From: Thuidium tamariscinum
Lineage: Eukaryota > Streptophyta > Bryopsida > Hypnales > Thuidiaceae
Direction of reading: 5' to 3'
DNA: 64,000 bases
Assembly: GCA_947034885.2 (NCBI GenBank)
Contig: OX344756.2
Coordinates: 18,893,489 to 18,957,488 of the forward strand
Made by a program: the position numbers and the translations under genes. The first letter of the stretch is position 1; each line of letters opens with the position of its first letter. Shown piece after piece: positions 11,361 to 23,808 of the stretch. The notes beneath the pieces are model-generated. The model was not told where the DNA came from. It worked only from the letters and a program-made list of their open reading frames with translations, and searched no databases.

Positions 11361-13140
11361 AGAACACACGGGGGGTTTGACTGCAAATTGTTGAATATCA
11401 ACAGGATTGTCTTGAAATTCGAATCTTCGTTTGATTCTTGATTTGATTTTCTATTGGTCTATCCTATGAGGATTCTAAAGGGTTAAGGGTAAGGGTGTGT
11501 GATAAGAAACAAGTCCTCGGACATTTAAAATAGGACGGCTAAACTACAAACTGAGCCGTCCGAATGATGAGCTCCTAAATTTCAAACCCACAGTGATCAA
11601 GAAGCACCTTTCACCAATAGGAACAACATAAAAGATTGACCATGTGGGTGATTAATTTCACTTAGTTACCACAAATAAGAAATGGGATTAATAACTATCA
11701 TAAAAATGACTCTAGAGCTTGTAATATGTTTTACAAAGCAAAAAAGAAATTTGCAACTAGCCTTCCAAACCAATTGGAAATAACAAAATTTAAAAACGAA
11801 CCACAAGCCACAACACACTTGGATCTTCAATGCTCTTCAAATCTTCTTAATCTTCAAGAAAAAAGGAATACAACCCCAAACTAACTACACTCTCTTCAAA
11901 ATAGGAAAGCAACAGACTTTTTTTTGCTTCACTACCTATAACTTTTGTTATTCTTCTTCAAATTGAGAGTTTAAAAAATTTACAAAAAATTTAAAAACGA
12001 ATCACAAGCCACAACACACTTGGATCTTCAATGCTCTTCAAATCTTCTTAATCTTCAAGAAAAAAGGAATACAACCCCAAATTAACTACACTCTCTTCAA
12101 AATAGGAAGGCAACAGACTTTTCTTTGCTTCACTACCTATAACTTTTGTTATTCTTCTTCAAATTGAGAGTTTAAAAAATTTACAAAAATTTAACAAATT
12201 CTCTTACCTTCACTCAAAATTTCACTTGTAAATAATTCTCCAAACAAAAATTATAACCTCTCAAAGTTCTAGCTTCTAAACAAAAGTTTAAAATGAGGGC
12301 AACAGATCCTCTTCTACTCTTACATCAACAACTTTTTCATAAATACTTCAAATGAGACGAACGATACCTTCATAAAAATCTAAAAAAATTCTCTTCATTT
12401 TCGCTAAATTTCATTACAAATAAAGAAACTGTCTGTTTTCTATAGTTGATCGAAGTCTCAGCTCTCTTTCATGAAAGGCAGTAAACCTCCCTCCATTCAA
12501 ACAAACACAATTCTTAGCTCACAACTCCAAATCAAGCAAGAAAAAGGTCAATTTAAAAGTTCAACGTCAAAATACAACACTCCTCAAATTTTTATTTTAA
12601 AATCTTTTTTACACAACTCACCTCCAAACATTCGGATCTCTCTTAAACTCATCATACAATAAAAATGATGCATTCGAGTCCTCTCCTAAACTCCCAACAT
12701 AATAATCAATGAGGAAAAAGATGCCTACCAATCCTATATGACCTTAAGTTAAGTGGGAGATACTCAAATGAACCTCCAAACATCTATTGGCCAATGTAAA
12801 AGAACAAGAACATAAGTTTAAGTTCACTCTCTAAAGTCAGTGAAACTCAAAAGTCAAACTAGGAGATAAACTAATTCTAACTCTTAACCTTATCTTCTAA
12901 ACATATAAATACAATATAAGATTAAAATTAGATATTTAAACTTCAACCAAACTAAATGAAGGTAAAAACTGAAGTCATAGAAGAGTTTCAAGACTCTAAA
13001 TCTCATGACTCCATAAAAATCCTCCAGTTCAACATTTTAGTGTTGAACTTCAAACCTAAAAATAGATTCAAGAACTTGAATTTTAAAATCTAATTTGAAT
13101 ACAAAATACATATATATTTTAAATAGTATATGCATTTATA
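11361..13140. other. AT-rich intergenic stretch with tandem repeat
   Basis: Apart from the 201-bp tandem duplication annotated separately, this holds only AT-rich DNA with short unrecognised ORFs. It may include the left flank of the decayed hAT element, but no hAT terminal repeat was identified. Confidence 0.4.
11788..12190 (+). repeat. Two-unit tandem duplication, period 201 bp
   Basis: The segment beginning TTTAAAAACGAA (about 11790) is repeated at 11991 almost exactly, including CACAAGCCACAACACACTTG and CAACAGACTTTT. Only a few single-base differences are visible, so the duplication is recent. There is no ORF. Confidence 0.88.
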
Positions 13141-13429
13141 TCACGACACTGTGGCTAAATTAGACAAATAAATAGAAGGGTAAGCATAAAGATAATTGTA
13201 TGTTGTTTCATGCTTCCACAATAGTTTGACATCATGCACTATACCATCATAGTCATCTTCTGGTCCCTCGAAAGCAACTTTAAGTAAAGCCTCCAAGTTT
13301 TTGCTTCCCAATCGATTCCTAACACGAGTTTTAATTAAATTTTGAATGTTGAAAGCTCTCTCACAAGTAGTTATAAAAACGCATTGTATTCTAGTTATAT
13401 CGGCAAGGACAAGCAAATTTGAATACCAA

Positions 13430-13469
13430 ATTTGTAGGGCATGATTCTAAGTGATCATGCCCTACAAAT
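13430..13469. repeat. 16-bp perfect inverted repeat, 8-nt loop, inside hAT
   Basis: Arms 13430-13445 and 13454-13469 are exact inverses (ATTTGTAGGGCATGAT) around TCTAAGTG. With one mismatch the arms extend to about 20 bp. It sits where the hAT reading frame changes, just before the dimerisation region. A local template-switch duplication is the likely origin. Confidence 0.85.
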
Positions 13470-14042
13470 CTTGGAAGATTCTGTCCCCCCATTGAGTGGT
13501 ACACTACAATTTGAAAGACAAAAATTCCTGCTTATAAGCTTGTATGCAGTCAAAAAGGGAGAGAAGGAAAAACTTGAATATGACCCATCTTCTCTATACA
13601 ACTGCAGTAGTTTGTCCAACTTTGAAACCCCCCAATTATGCAATCCAACTTGCTTAGATGGCATATTAGAAGGTATAACCACATTGAAGCAAGAAATCAA
13701 GTCATGATCTTGAAATTGAGATTCCAAACCTTCATAGACACCTTCAACAAATGAATGCTGAAATTGGAGAGCTTCCTCCAAGTTGGTTCCTAATCTAGAC
13801 CTAGACAAGTAGATATTGTGATGCCATGAAACATATTCCCTTGTATGTGGTTTGGCATCTTTTTCAAATGACCTCCAAAAGGGCCATATTCAAGAAGCAC
13901 ATGAAAGCCTGTATCCTCATTAAAAATGTGAGCATTCAAATTGGTAGATTTAACAATGAAAAGCATTTGAATTTGTGCTATTTTTATGCACACTATGTTG
14001 CCTATAGAGGTCACATCTACATATTTACATTAAAAGACTTTA

Positions 14043-14772
14043 AGGTGATTGCAAAAAACACTTGTACTAATTTGCGTTACACAACATATGCTAATTTGTT
14101 TTTTTGGCCATAACTTTTGCATTATGACTCTAAATGACTCAATATTTATAGAAAAAATATTCATGACTATTATAAACCTTGATTAATTTTTTTGTAATAA
14201 AAAAAATAGTTAAATATTTAAAAATAGACCCCAATTGAATGTCACAAATGCTAATTTGGAGGTTTTTAGTACTAATTATTTAGCACCCAAAAATCCCAAA
14301 TTTTTGAACTTAATTTTGGATGAGATGGTCTTCTCATAGAGTTTCAGTTTTATATGGAAGGAATTGTTTTTAAAGTTATTTTTGTGTGGTGTAGAAGTCC
14401 ACAAAGTTAGCCTTCTTGTGTGTGCATTTTGAAACATTTTAAAAATGATTTTGGTGAGTTTTTTCAAGAATGACCATCTTCACAAATTCACAAAGTTCTT
14501 GAAAATGGTCAATTTAAAATTTATTTAAAAAAAAATTCATATTATTTACTAATTAAAACACCAAAGTATATATTTTCTTAAGGTTTGGTACTTTTCAAGT
14601 TCTCCTACTTAGGGATTTTTTTAACAAATTTCCTTCGGTGGCTCTTTTTTATCTTACAAGTATATACGTTATTCATTTTATTTTAAATTTTAATTATTTT
14701 TAAAATTTTAAAGTTCTCCCGAAAAAATCATACAAACGCAACAAATAGGACATGTGTTTCTTGCATTCATCC
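14043..14772. mobile_element. 4-bp-TSD MITE, copy 2, nested in hAT pseudogene
   Basis: The left end AGGTGATTGCAAAAAACACT and the right end GTGTTTCTTGCATTCATCC are inverse apart from a few changes. TTTA flanks both sides (14039-14042, 14773-14776). It interrupts hAT coding sequence, with recognisable transposase remains on each side, so it inserted after the transposase was resident. Confidence 0.78.
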
Positions 14773-15930
14773 TTTAGACAACATAACCAAGCACTTCAAA
14801 ATGTTAGCAAAAAAGAACAAAATGTAAATGACTTTGAACTATGACAACTTTTCCAAAATTGATGTAGTGCTATTAGAATCCTTGCCCTCTACATTACAAA
14901 AATAACACAAGACAGACTAACGAGTCATAGAGGGTATTCACAACCTACCAACAAGAGAGCCACCTAATTTTGTGGTACCATTTCATACATTTTTAGGCAT
15001 AAAAAAGTTCCTACTAGAGGGCAGTAAGAACATACTTTTACTTGGACGACTTGTAGAAAAAAGAAGCAACTCAATTCAAAAGAAAATCAATCTCATCTAA
15101 AAGCACTTTACAAGCGGGCGACTTCGCAACATCGAGGGCCGCCAAATTTGTGCGGTGTGCTACACAATACACAACAAGCAAGTAAGGGTTTACTTGTTTC
15201 TTCAAGTATACTTTTACTTTAGTGAGAGAGCTTGTCATGGTACTAGTGCCAGCGCTACTAAAGCCTAAGAACCCCACTGTTATAGAGCTACAATCAACAT
15301 TTCGTAAATCACACCATCGTCTTTCTTCCCACCTTCCATTGGCAACAATCCAAAGCAAAGACTCACCAGCAGCCCCTACTTGATGATGGTGACAAATACC
15401 ACGAGGTGCCTTGTGATACTAATGTTCGTTGATTCATCTATCATAACACCCCAAAACAATGAATTATGAATACAACTAAGGATTTGCTTTTGAATCACAA
15501 CTAAAATGCATATAATTAGATTTGCGTATACTTTCTTGTCTTAATACAAAGACAAGGTCATGGGGGCTTTAATAGTCACCAACAATTTGCATAAAGAAAG
15601 GAATTTAAAATAGGGTAAGCAATTCTTCTCTAAGAAATAGACAAACCCCAGTAAAGACTCCATAGCCTCATCACACGCTTTTTGGTTGCTCAAGATGGCT
15701 TTCTCCATCACCTTTCCACCAGTCTACAATGCCCAAGCTAGACATTTGTGTTCATTGGAACAGGCATGATCTAGGAAAGTACTTACCTTCAGATTTTTGA
15801 AGCCGTCTTTAGCATATGATGATTGCCCACCCTTGTCCCTGCAAACTTTACAAAACACCTTCCTAATGTTAAGATCAAAATGCAACGAGTCAAATTGCAT
15901 GCACCATTGCTTTTTCCATTGACTTTGAGC

Positions 15931-17445
15931 AATCTATGCTTCCGAAGGAAGAGTTCCAAGCACCCGTAAATCAACAATTTTGGGACAAGAGTCATTCTTA
16001 GACCCGACAAAAACTTAGTAATTTCAATTTCCCTGGACTTTGCAAAGTAATGGGCCCTCAAGGACCTCTAGCATTTAGCTATGAACCTTGCCAAGAGAAA
16101 CTCAAAGTTAGACACGAAACCAAAAATCCTAAACCCTCAACAAAAAAAATAGGGAAAATAATGAAGCTCAATCCCTAAATCTACAAACACAACTCTAATG
16201 TACAATTGGCAATGTGAGCACCGAAACAACAACAAACAACATGAGAAAAAATAGGGAGAGGAGTAGGGTCTTACCAATCAATCAATCATCTGTTCCTCCA
16301 CGGTGTCTAAGCAACTCCTAAATCTACAAACACAATTGTAATGTACAATTGACAATGTGAACACTGAAATAGTAATAAAGTGAGTAAACAACATGAGAAA
16401 CAAAAATATAAAATCAACAATGTGAAAGCACCAAAACAACAACAAAGGAGAGACAAAAAAAATCAAAAGCGGATTGAGCTCTTATCAATCAAGTAATTAT
16501 CCATTCCTTCAAGGTGTCAAAACAATAGTACTTTGATCAGTCAAATCCAACTTGGATATTGAAGATGTCGAAGCACATTTGTGTATGCAAACCACTCAAA
16601 AATGGATCACAACTCAGAAGTGTACTTCAAGAGTCTCATAGAATTGAAAAATTCAGCCTATAGTCCTACAGACGCCACAACATGGAACCCTTGAGCAAGC
16701 TGTAGCAACTTTGTATCTTTATGACTAGAGTGAATTAGAAATTGCACTAAAAACTTGGAGAATTTGCAGCTAGGAGAAGATGGAGCCTTTGAACAACGAG
16801 TCTGGGAATTTGCAAATTTACAAATAGATTTGAATGTATGCAGATGTGGAGGAAACTTTGAGTGAAAATTGCCTAATTGAAAGTGAAAGAGTAACACACT
16901 GAGAGCCTCTAAGACAATGAATGTATAAGTGAGTCTATCTATGAGTGAGTAGTCTATCCATGAGCGAGTGAGTCTATTTGAGTCTTTGAGAAACTCACCT
17001 GTTGTAAATTATGAAAGTAACAAATCGTAAACCTTAATACAACTAATTGGTTGAGGTTTAAAGAGCCTGACTGGTACTGTAGTGTGGTGTAGTAGTGCGG
17101 CGGTGGTACCTAATGAAGTGGTGGGACGCCAAATTAATGAACAATAAGTTCAAAAAATCAAAACTAGTTGTCCAGGACTCTAGGTAGTAGTGTAGTACCT
17201 TAATTAGTAAATTTGTAAAAGACTACATAACATCTTAAAAAATACAAATTTACACTCTTATTATCTTAGAAAATTTCTAAAGTAGGATACTATGTAGTAT
17301 CACTAGTATGTACCTACTACCTAGTTTACTATATAAAAAATTTCGTACAAAGTATAATCCCAATTGACTAAAAACTAAAATCTTGTATTTTGAATCGGTA
17401 ATTTTCCGACATGCTCCTAGAGTAGAGAGAAAAATTCAACATTTT
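15931..17445. other. Right flank of the hAT remnant, with short tandem repeats
   Basis: At 16172-16540 a segment of about 144 bp beginning CCTAAATCTACAAACAC is repeated (16173, 16317) with a third partial unit. It could be the transposon's non-coding 5' part. From 17050 to 17340 a run of GTAGT/GTACC-rich DNA contains no gene. No terminal inverted repeat for the hAT element was found. Confidence 0.45.
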
Positions 17446-18169
17446 GGGTCATTGCAAGAAACACCTGTACTATTTTGTGTCACACGTTGCATGTTGATCA
17501 GTTTTTTGGCTATAACTTTTGTGTTTTAGCTCCAAATGACTCAAGATTTATAGGGAAGGTACTCATAACTATTATGCACCTTCTTTGATTTTTTCATAAT
17601 TTTCAAAAATAGTTTACTATTAAAAAATAGAGCCCAATTGGATGTCACACTTGGCAGTTTAGGAGTTTTTAGTACCTGAGCTATACCTTTTTTTAATGAT
17701 TTTGAGATTAAATTTGGATGAGATGGTCTTCTAGTAGATTTCTAGCTCTCCAGGGAAGGATTTTAAAAAAAATTTAATTTTGTGAGGTGGGGAGGTCTAC
17801 AAAATGAGCTCCCTTCTACTTGTATTTTGAAACATATAAAATATTATTTTGGTGGATTTTTCTGTGAATGACCATCTCCATAAAGTTGTTGCAAATGGTC
17901 ACTTGAAAATACTTATTTTTATTATTTTTCCCTAATTTTTGAATCAAAGTACCTATTTTCTTGAGATTTGGCACTTTTCAAGTTCTCCTATTTAGAGAAT
18001 TTTTCTATCAATTTCCTTCGGTGAAAACCTTCATTTTAGAGGTATATACATTATTCATATTTTTTAAATCTTTTAAAAATTAGTTTTCTAATTTTATAGT
18101 ACTCCTAAAAAATTCATGAGTATTGTTGCAAAACGCAACAAATAGGACAGGTGTTTCTTGCAATGACCC
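17446..18169. mobile_element. 4-bp-TSD MITE, copy 3 (best-preserved ends)
   Basis: The left GGGTCATTGCAAGAAACACC is inverted exactly at the right (GGTGTTTCTTGCAATGACCC) over 20 bp and slightly beyond. TTTT flanks both ends. The interior is AT-rich, carries GGCTATAACTTTTG near the left and AAACGCAACAAATAGGACA near the right, both shared with copies at 14043 and 37026, and has no ORF. Confidence 0.88.
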
Positions 18170-18402
18170 TTTTATTTTGCTACTTGATCCATTTCTGAAA
18201 ATCTTTTTTTTTCATCCAGAACCTCTACTACAACTTTTTTTTATCTCAATCAAAAAATCTCAAAATCAATCAGCTACAAGGTAACTAAATGGCGGTACTC
18301 TCTATTCATTGGTACAATTAGAGACGAGAGCGGCACCAATTAATAATAAGCACTACTGCAACTGAAACCCCGTCGCTTTTCATTCCATAAAATAGTGACA
18401 AA

Positions 18403-19099
18403 GAGTCATTACAAGAAACACTTATTGGTTTGTCTCAAAATGGCCTTTTTCCATGAGTCTTGTGACTTTTGGAATAATAATTTTTTAAATAAAATAAAAT
18501 ATGGATAATTTGAAGAACAATGAGAATATTGTGTCTCTTAAAATTCAGACTTAAGAAAATTTACCTCTAAAAGTTATGCACAAAAAAGGACAATGAAAAA
18601 TACAATGAAAATAGACACTTTTTCCTTTGATTTTTTAAAAATAGTAAAAAATTCAAAAAAACAAAATTCAAAAAGAGTTTTTTCCTAACTCAAAGATTCT
18701 TTTTCTCCAATAAATTTTATCTTCAAAAAAAATATTTTGTGCTCTATACAAATATACCTTGGTAGTGCACTTTGAGCACATGTGAAAGTTGGACAATTTA
18801 ATATTTTCAAAAAATCTTCTTAGGGATTGTGTAACTATACTTGAGGTCCAGGCATGCCAATTTTCAGCTCAAAATTTTCTTTTGGGGGTCAAAATAGGAC
18901 TAAAATCCCCCCAAATGGCCAAAGTAGACACCCAATCGGGGGCAATTTAAAAATAGTAAAATAATTTTGAAAAAATTGAAAAAATTACACAATATGTAAA
19001 ACTTTTGTTTGCACCTTTATTCCAAATTTCAAGTCAAAAAAACTACCTAGTAAAGGTTAAGGGGACAAAAAAATGGACAAGTGTTTCTTGCAATCACCC
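18403..19099. mobile_element. 4-bp-TSD MITE, copy 4 (different interior)
   Basis: The ends GAGTCATTACAAGAAACACT and, inverted, GGGTGATTGCAAGAAACACT belong to the same family. CAAA flanks both sides (18399-18402, 19100-19103). The interior does not match copies 1-3, so this is a second subfamily mobilised through the same termini. It contains no ORF. Confidence 0.8.
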
Positions 19100-19288
19100 C
19101 AAAATGAGGGGTAAGTGGAAATAGTTACAAAGACAAAACTTGAGACCAACTTTACTACCAACAATAGTTCATTATATTAACAATAGTTCATTTTGAATGA
19201 GAAGTGATATAGTTTTTGAGCTCTAGAATGGAAAACGATTGGAGTTTGCTTTAGTCATGCCATGTTTCCAATTCATGTGCTCCAATTA

Positions 19289-19689
19289 AGGTTGAGGCAC
19301 CAATTGTTGATCACGCTTAATAGCCAACATGTACAGGTGTCTATTTCCAATCAAGGCCAGAACATATTTCCAAGCAAACTTTGAATTGCATGTCTTCGGA
19401 CCTTTTGAGGCCAAGACTAATAAGACACATGTCCAAATTAGTGAGCGGAAGAAGAGAATGGAAAGGAGTTATAGCATTATCATAATTAGGAGACTCTAGA
19501 CATTGGCAATTGGTCTAGAGTACTTTTGCTTCCCAAAATTCACTCTAAATTCAATTTTGGGAATAAAATTCTAATAATTTTTCTATCCCCATATTTCTTC
19601 TCTTCCTACATGGGAAGAATTCCCACCACCTCATACTGTGCAAATTTGCTCTGAATTGCTTAAATGGTTGGCTACTGGTGCCTCAACCT
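19289..19689. mobile_element. TA-TSD MITE (AGGTTGAGGCACCA ends)
   Basis: The terminal inverted repeat AGGTTGAGGCACCA is perfect over 14 bp. TA flanks both sides (19287-19288, 19690-19691). The interior is in inverse orientation to the copies at 39737-40162 and 40232-40644, with the ATTTCTTCTCTTCCTACATG stretch matching their CATGTAGAAAGATAGGAAAT. Confidence 0.85.
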
Positions 19690-19924
19690 TACCAAATTGA
19701 CTGGATGGAGGGGGCCATGACCACAGATTGAAGTCTTACAATCCTTCACTCTGTTTGCTCCCATTTTTCAACTTTATATGAACGAGATGTTTCAAATTTG
19801 TTTTCTAGAGATGATATCGCATGTCTCCTATGATTCATAAAATTTTCAAAATTACCGCAAGTTTCTCAAGGAAAAAAAGGAGAACCAAACACAAAATATG
19901 CTCAAAAAATCTGAAGTTTACACT

Positions 19925-20740
19925 GCAGGTGTAATTACAGGGTGCAACATCATGGGAGTTCAAATCTGAAAGCACTTCATCTGCCATTAATTTGCATCTC
20001 CAACAAGACATCAAATGTCGATGCTAGCTAGCTAGCGCGACTCAGCTACTAGGTCACGCTTAAATCAGTGCCAAAATCACTGTGATAGAAAAACAAAAAA
20101 TGCATCATCACCAAATTAAACATCTTCAAATTTAGAAATCGCCGTGCAGTCAGGGAATTGGGAGTCCTTCCGACAAGGAAAGTGTTCGAACTACTTCAGT
20201 AAATCCTTGACTGAATTTCAACAAATGGGGACTGGGGAGTATAGATACTCTGTAAGCACTTTGTCAAAGATCTCACAGCGCTCAATGTGGAACAAACATG
20301 AAACATTGATACTCTCAGCACCCAACATCCAACACCCTCTCAGCCTAGTGAGCCAACCATATACGGCCTGCCCCCACAGCTGACCATGGACTTGAAATTT
20401 CCGCACGAGAAGTGTTCGGAGTTTCAAGAACGTAACTGATGTGAGCGTAGTTTCGGTATTTAGCTAATCGAATCGCGGGCTAGGATTGATAGAAGCAGAA
20501 ACGATACAAACGCAACTAGAATCCGACAACTGAAAACTGGGATTTCTCATGGGGAGATACCATAATTTTCCATTTTTCTTGGCATATTCATGTCATGATT
20601 TACAGGTTCACGCTATGACGCGACCATTGGTTCACTGAGTGACCCGAAAACTGGTTCTCGCTTCTCGCAGTGGCCGAAGAATGGGCAGAGTCGGACTCGA
20701 ATCCTGAGCTATTCAAATCAATTTGGGAATTTGGGATTGG
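19925..20740 (-). pseudogene. Class 2 gene 5' region without its CDS
   Basis: Read on the minus strand, this matches the DNA upstream of the class 2 genes at 28063 and 31399: the CGAATYCTGAGC...ATTCAAAT block (20697-20725), GATTGATAGAAGC...AGAAACGA, GTGAGCGTAGTTTCGG, the ACACTTCTCG-like stretch, GGCAGCGCT-like stretch, and the block around GTCGATGCTAGCTAGC near 20014-20036. The conserved splice acceptor and protein-coding exon expected left of 19925 are absent. It is a truncated duplicate, or a gene whose coding exon was replaced. The 79-aa ORF on the plus strand here is antisense and not conserved. Confidence 0.65.
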
Positions 20741-20752
20741 CAGGTTTCAATT

Positions 20753-21192
20753 TCACAAATAAATTTTTAACAATTTAGTATTTTGAATCATTCTCTGCTT
20801 CTTTTTACTTACTATTTTTTTCCTATATGTTGTCCAATTCCAAACGATTTGAAATTTTTTGAGCATGTAGCCAACTTGCCTTGGAGAATGAATCCAAAGA
20901 AGCACTACCATTTTGGACTCTTTTTCATGCAAATGTGAGCTTGTAAAGTGCAGCTGCCCAGATTTTTGCAGTGATAAAAAAAGGATTTTTGTAACTTTAA
21001 TAAACGCTAATATCTTGTAATTCACATGGTAAAAATTTCTGAATTTTTTCCTTGTCTTTTCAAGCCTAAATACAGCAAGATCCTATGGTTATATGAGTCC
21101 AAAAACAACATTTTCAGAATTTTTGGTACCTGTGTTAGAAATGGCAATTTTGGAGGGTTTTTGGTGAAAACATAGTCAAAGAACTTTAGGGG
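20753..21192. mobile_element. 3' part of a TTAA-type element
   Basis: It matches 24270-24737 and 25940-26240 (shared CATGTAGCCAACTTG, GAATGAATCCAAAGAAGCA-like text and GTGAGCTTGTRAAGT). It ends in CTTTAGGGG-TTAA at 21183-21195, the family's right end. The left part is missing. It abuts the class 2 remnant. Confidence 0.6.
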
Positions 21193-21195
21193 TTA

Positions 21196-21412
21196 AATTA
21201 GCCAAATTTTCATATCTTCTTACTAGTAAGTAAAAAGAGGTTCCAATGCACAAATGAACAAAACTTTTGAATATCATTTCTATAAGATGGTTTTTTTGGT
21301 AGGTGTTCCAAAATTGCTTCTTCAGCATATGTACTCATTGATTTTGGAGATGTATATAAAATGATATCGTCAATTTTAGACAAAGTGCAATTTTGAATGT
21401 ACCCACGTTAAC
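21196..21412. mobile_element. Probable degraded TA-type MITE
   Basis: The right side AATTTTGAATGTACCCACGT and internal phrases such as TTCCAATGCACAAATGAACA resemble the intact element at 29908-30180. The left end is unclear, so bounds are approximate. Confidence 0.35.
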
Positions 21413-23808
21413 AAAGATAACATATTGAATTAGATTGGCTCTTTTAGATACAATTTGAAATTGAGTTTTAAAATCTAATGTGCTTGCATTAACTCAATGT
21501 AAAGGTATAATCTATAACATTATGTAGAAGTTAGTAGGACTACCCTCCACTAAATGGAATAGTGTAAAATATACCACACCATTTCATCCATCAACTGAAA
21601 TGGTGTGATTTATTCCACATCCACAGGAATAACAAAAATATATGCATCACTATCTGTTAGCTAGACAAATGAAGTGTGTTGGGCTGGGTGTCTGGGTTGC
21701 ATTTACACGTTGCATTTAGTAACACAATGCATCGCAAAGTGGTAGTGACCTCCTGGTTTGCCAATAGTTCCCCCCTTCCTCTCTCAAAAATCATAAGCCA
21801 TTGAATTTTTTTTAAATGCTTCCCCTCCAAGATATCATTGGTTTGTCAAAAAATTATTAGTTGTTAATCATTGTGAGATTTAATTTGAGCCATCCAAATA
21901 AGAATTATGAATACAAATATGAATACTATATGAATATCAAATATATATAGAGAGAGAGAGAATCAAATATATATAGAATCAAATATGGATATGAATACTT
22001 GATATGATATGAATATATTTACAAATAGGAATATGGATATAGGAGCAGGTACTAGATATGGGATTTTTGAATTGTCCCATATTGATTGTCAAGCTGATTG
22101 GATTCTCAAAATTACAAGTAGGGCAAGGGAGGGGAGGGAGGGTGAGGGAATTAGTTTTAATTAATTAATTTTTTTAAATTGGAGGGGGGGGGGGGGAGAA
22201 ATTTTTTATTTAAAAAAAAGAAATTATAAAAAATTTGGTGTATTGTGATACACAATGCTAATGCCAATGCATCCGAAAGTGGCAGTTACTACGAAAAAAG
22301 CAAGTAATTTTAAATAAAAACTCCCAACAATCGGCATTCAAGTCTTTGAGATTTATGATACTAGAAAATGTTAATTGCACTTTGATGTTAAAGCTCTCCA
22401 TGGTTTCTAATTGCACTTAAGATAAATCTTTATATAGACATGGAATGGTAAGAGGTAAAACAAACAATGTGGGATCTATAATGAAAATTAGAAGGAGCTC
22501 AATTGATCATAGTTAAGTTAAAAACAAGAATTTTGTAAAAATTAGAATTTCAAACCTCATTTAGGCACAATAGAATAAATTTTCACAAAAGACTTTAAAC
22601 TAAAAAAATCAGGAAATGAAGTTAAGTTTCATCTCCAAAAATCTATTGGAGACTTGAAGTTAGCACTCAAAAGTTATAGATAAATTTCAAAGTAGGTGTA
22701 TGAAAATGTTAAAAAAAGTTCCTTAAGTTACAAATTTTGTATGAATTGAAAATTAAAAAAAATACTCTTACTTTAATTTTGATTGTAACAACAACACAAA
22801 GCACCCTAATTTCATTTGTAATGAATTGTCCAAAATTCCTATGTTACCAAAAGAAATGAAATTTGGTCCCTTAGAAGTCTAAAGAAATCTATACAACTCT
22901 ATAGTACTACTATACCTACTTGCTCAAATACCACTACAACACAATACGATTGCAAATGCAAAATTATGCCCTAACGTACTATGCATAAGCATTGTACTAA
23001 TTAAAAACCCAGCTCTAAGCAATCCATCCGCATAATACAAAATTTGATTTCTTGAGTTCACAATCCACAATTTAGTACTTCTCTCGTAAAATGGCGGATG
23101 TAAAGATTAGGAAAAAAAGACACTCTCAAGGCTCTATATGGCAAAATTGACAATCATTGGATCAATTTGGGTACATCTTTGTAGTCTGCACACCCATTAC
23201 AAGAGATTTGGGGTATTAAGAGATTGTTTGAGATCTATTCTCCATACTACGAACTAGACATTGCTAGTCAAATAAAAAATAATTGAAAGATAATTTTTTT
23301 AAATGAAAAAATGAACAAACTAATAAATTAAAATTTCAATATTAATTAAATATTATTATTTGGTGCGGCAATCACTTTACCATGTCAATCCACTTATATG
23401 GCAAAACCCCTAGAGTTCTCACAATTTGGGAACTCGTAGTCTTTGAAGAACCCATAAATCCTCTAATGTGCTACTTGTTGAGGATTTCAAGATATAATCA
23501 ATATTTTTATGAATAATAATTTTTTGACGATTGAAAGTTCATTCAAAAAACAAAGAAGAAACAAAAATCTCCACCCTCCCTATTCAGTACAAAAAATTAT
23601 CTTCACCATTACCTCTCATTATTTTGAAGATTATAATCCTATAGGTGCAAATTGTAACCTTCAAGAATTTAAGATAAATGTGATTCATCTATTATGTCAT
23701 GTGCCACATTAAATTTGGAAGAAATTTTATCACTTTTGTAAATGTACTTTGTTTAAGTTTGAAATCACAACTTTGTAAATATTTGTATTCTTGACCTTGG
23801 TGCAAATG
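21413..23808. other. Repeat-derived non-coding stretch
   Basis: 21700-22310 resembles 37980-38510 plus 39442-39680, sharing GGTAGTGACCTCC-like text, TTGTAAGATTTAATCTAAG-like text and a run of ATATGAATA simple repeats (21900-22040). 22380-22740 is a diverged copy of the arm of the large inverted-repeat element (57240-57560). A G run lies at about 22184-22196. No gene was seen. Confidence 0.5.

Larger units (their letters stand above)
13141..15930 (-). pseudogene. hAT transposase pseudogene, KIAA1586/ZNF862-like
   Basis: A DDE hAT transposase in pieces, N-terminus at the right. Seen in order: a TTF/BED-like zinc finger (about 15730-15900) with CKVC followed by an H-x5-H in FLDHACSNEHK; the first catalytic-acid motif in GVMIDESTNIS (15427-15438); the second-acid region, which reads FSSAGTSTMT where the family has D-G, so this acid is Ala (codon at 15251-15253); NPYLLVVYCVAHRTNLAAL (about 15140-15190); HKIRWLS (about 14950); FQDHDLISCF and KQVGLHNWGV (13600-13720); and the dimerisation end with ERAFNIQNLIKTR and FEGPED (13255-13370). 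Many in-frame stops lie between 14830 and 15060, with frame breaks elsewhere. It is split by a MITE at 14043-14772 and a snap-back repeat at 13430-13469. Clearly inactive. Confidence 0.88.
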
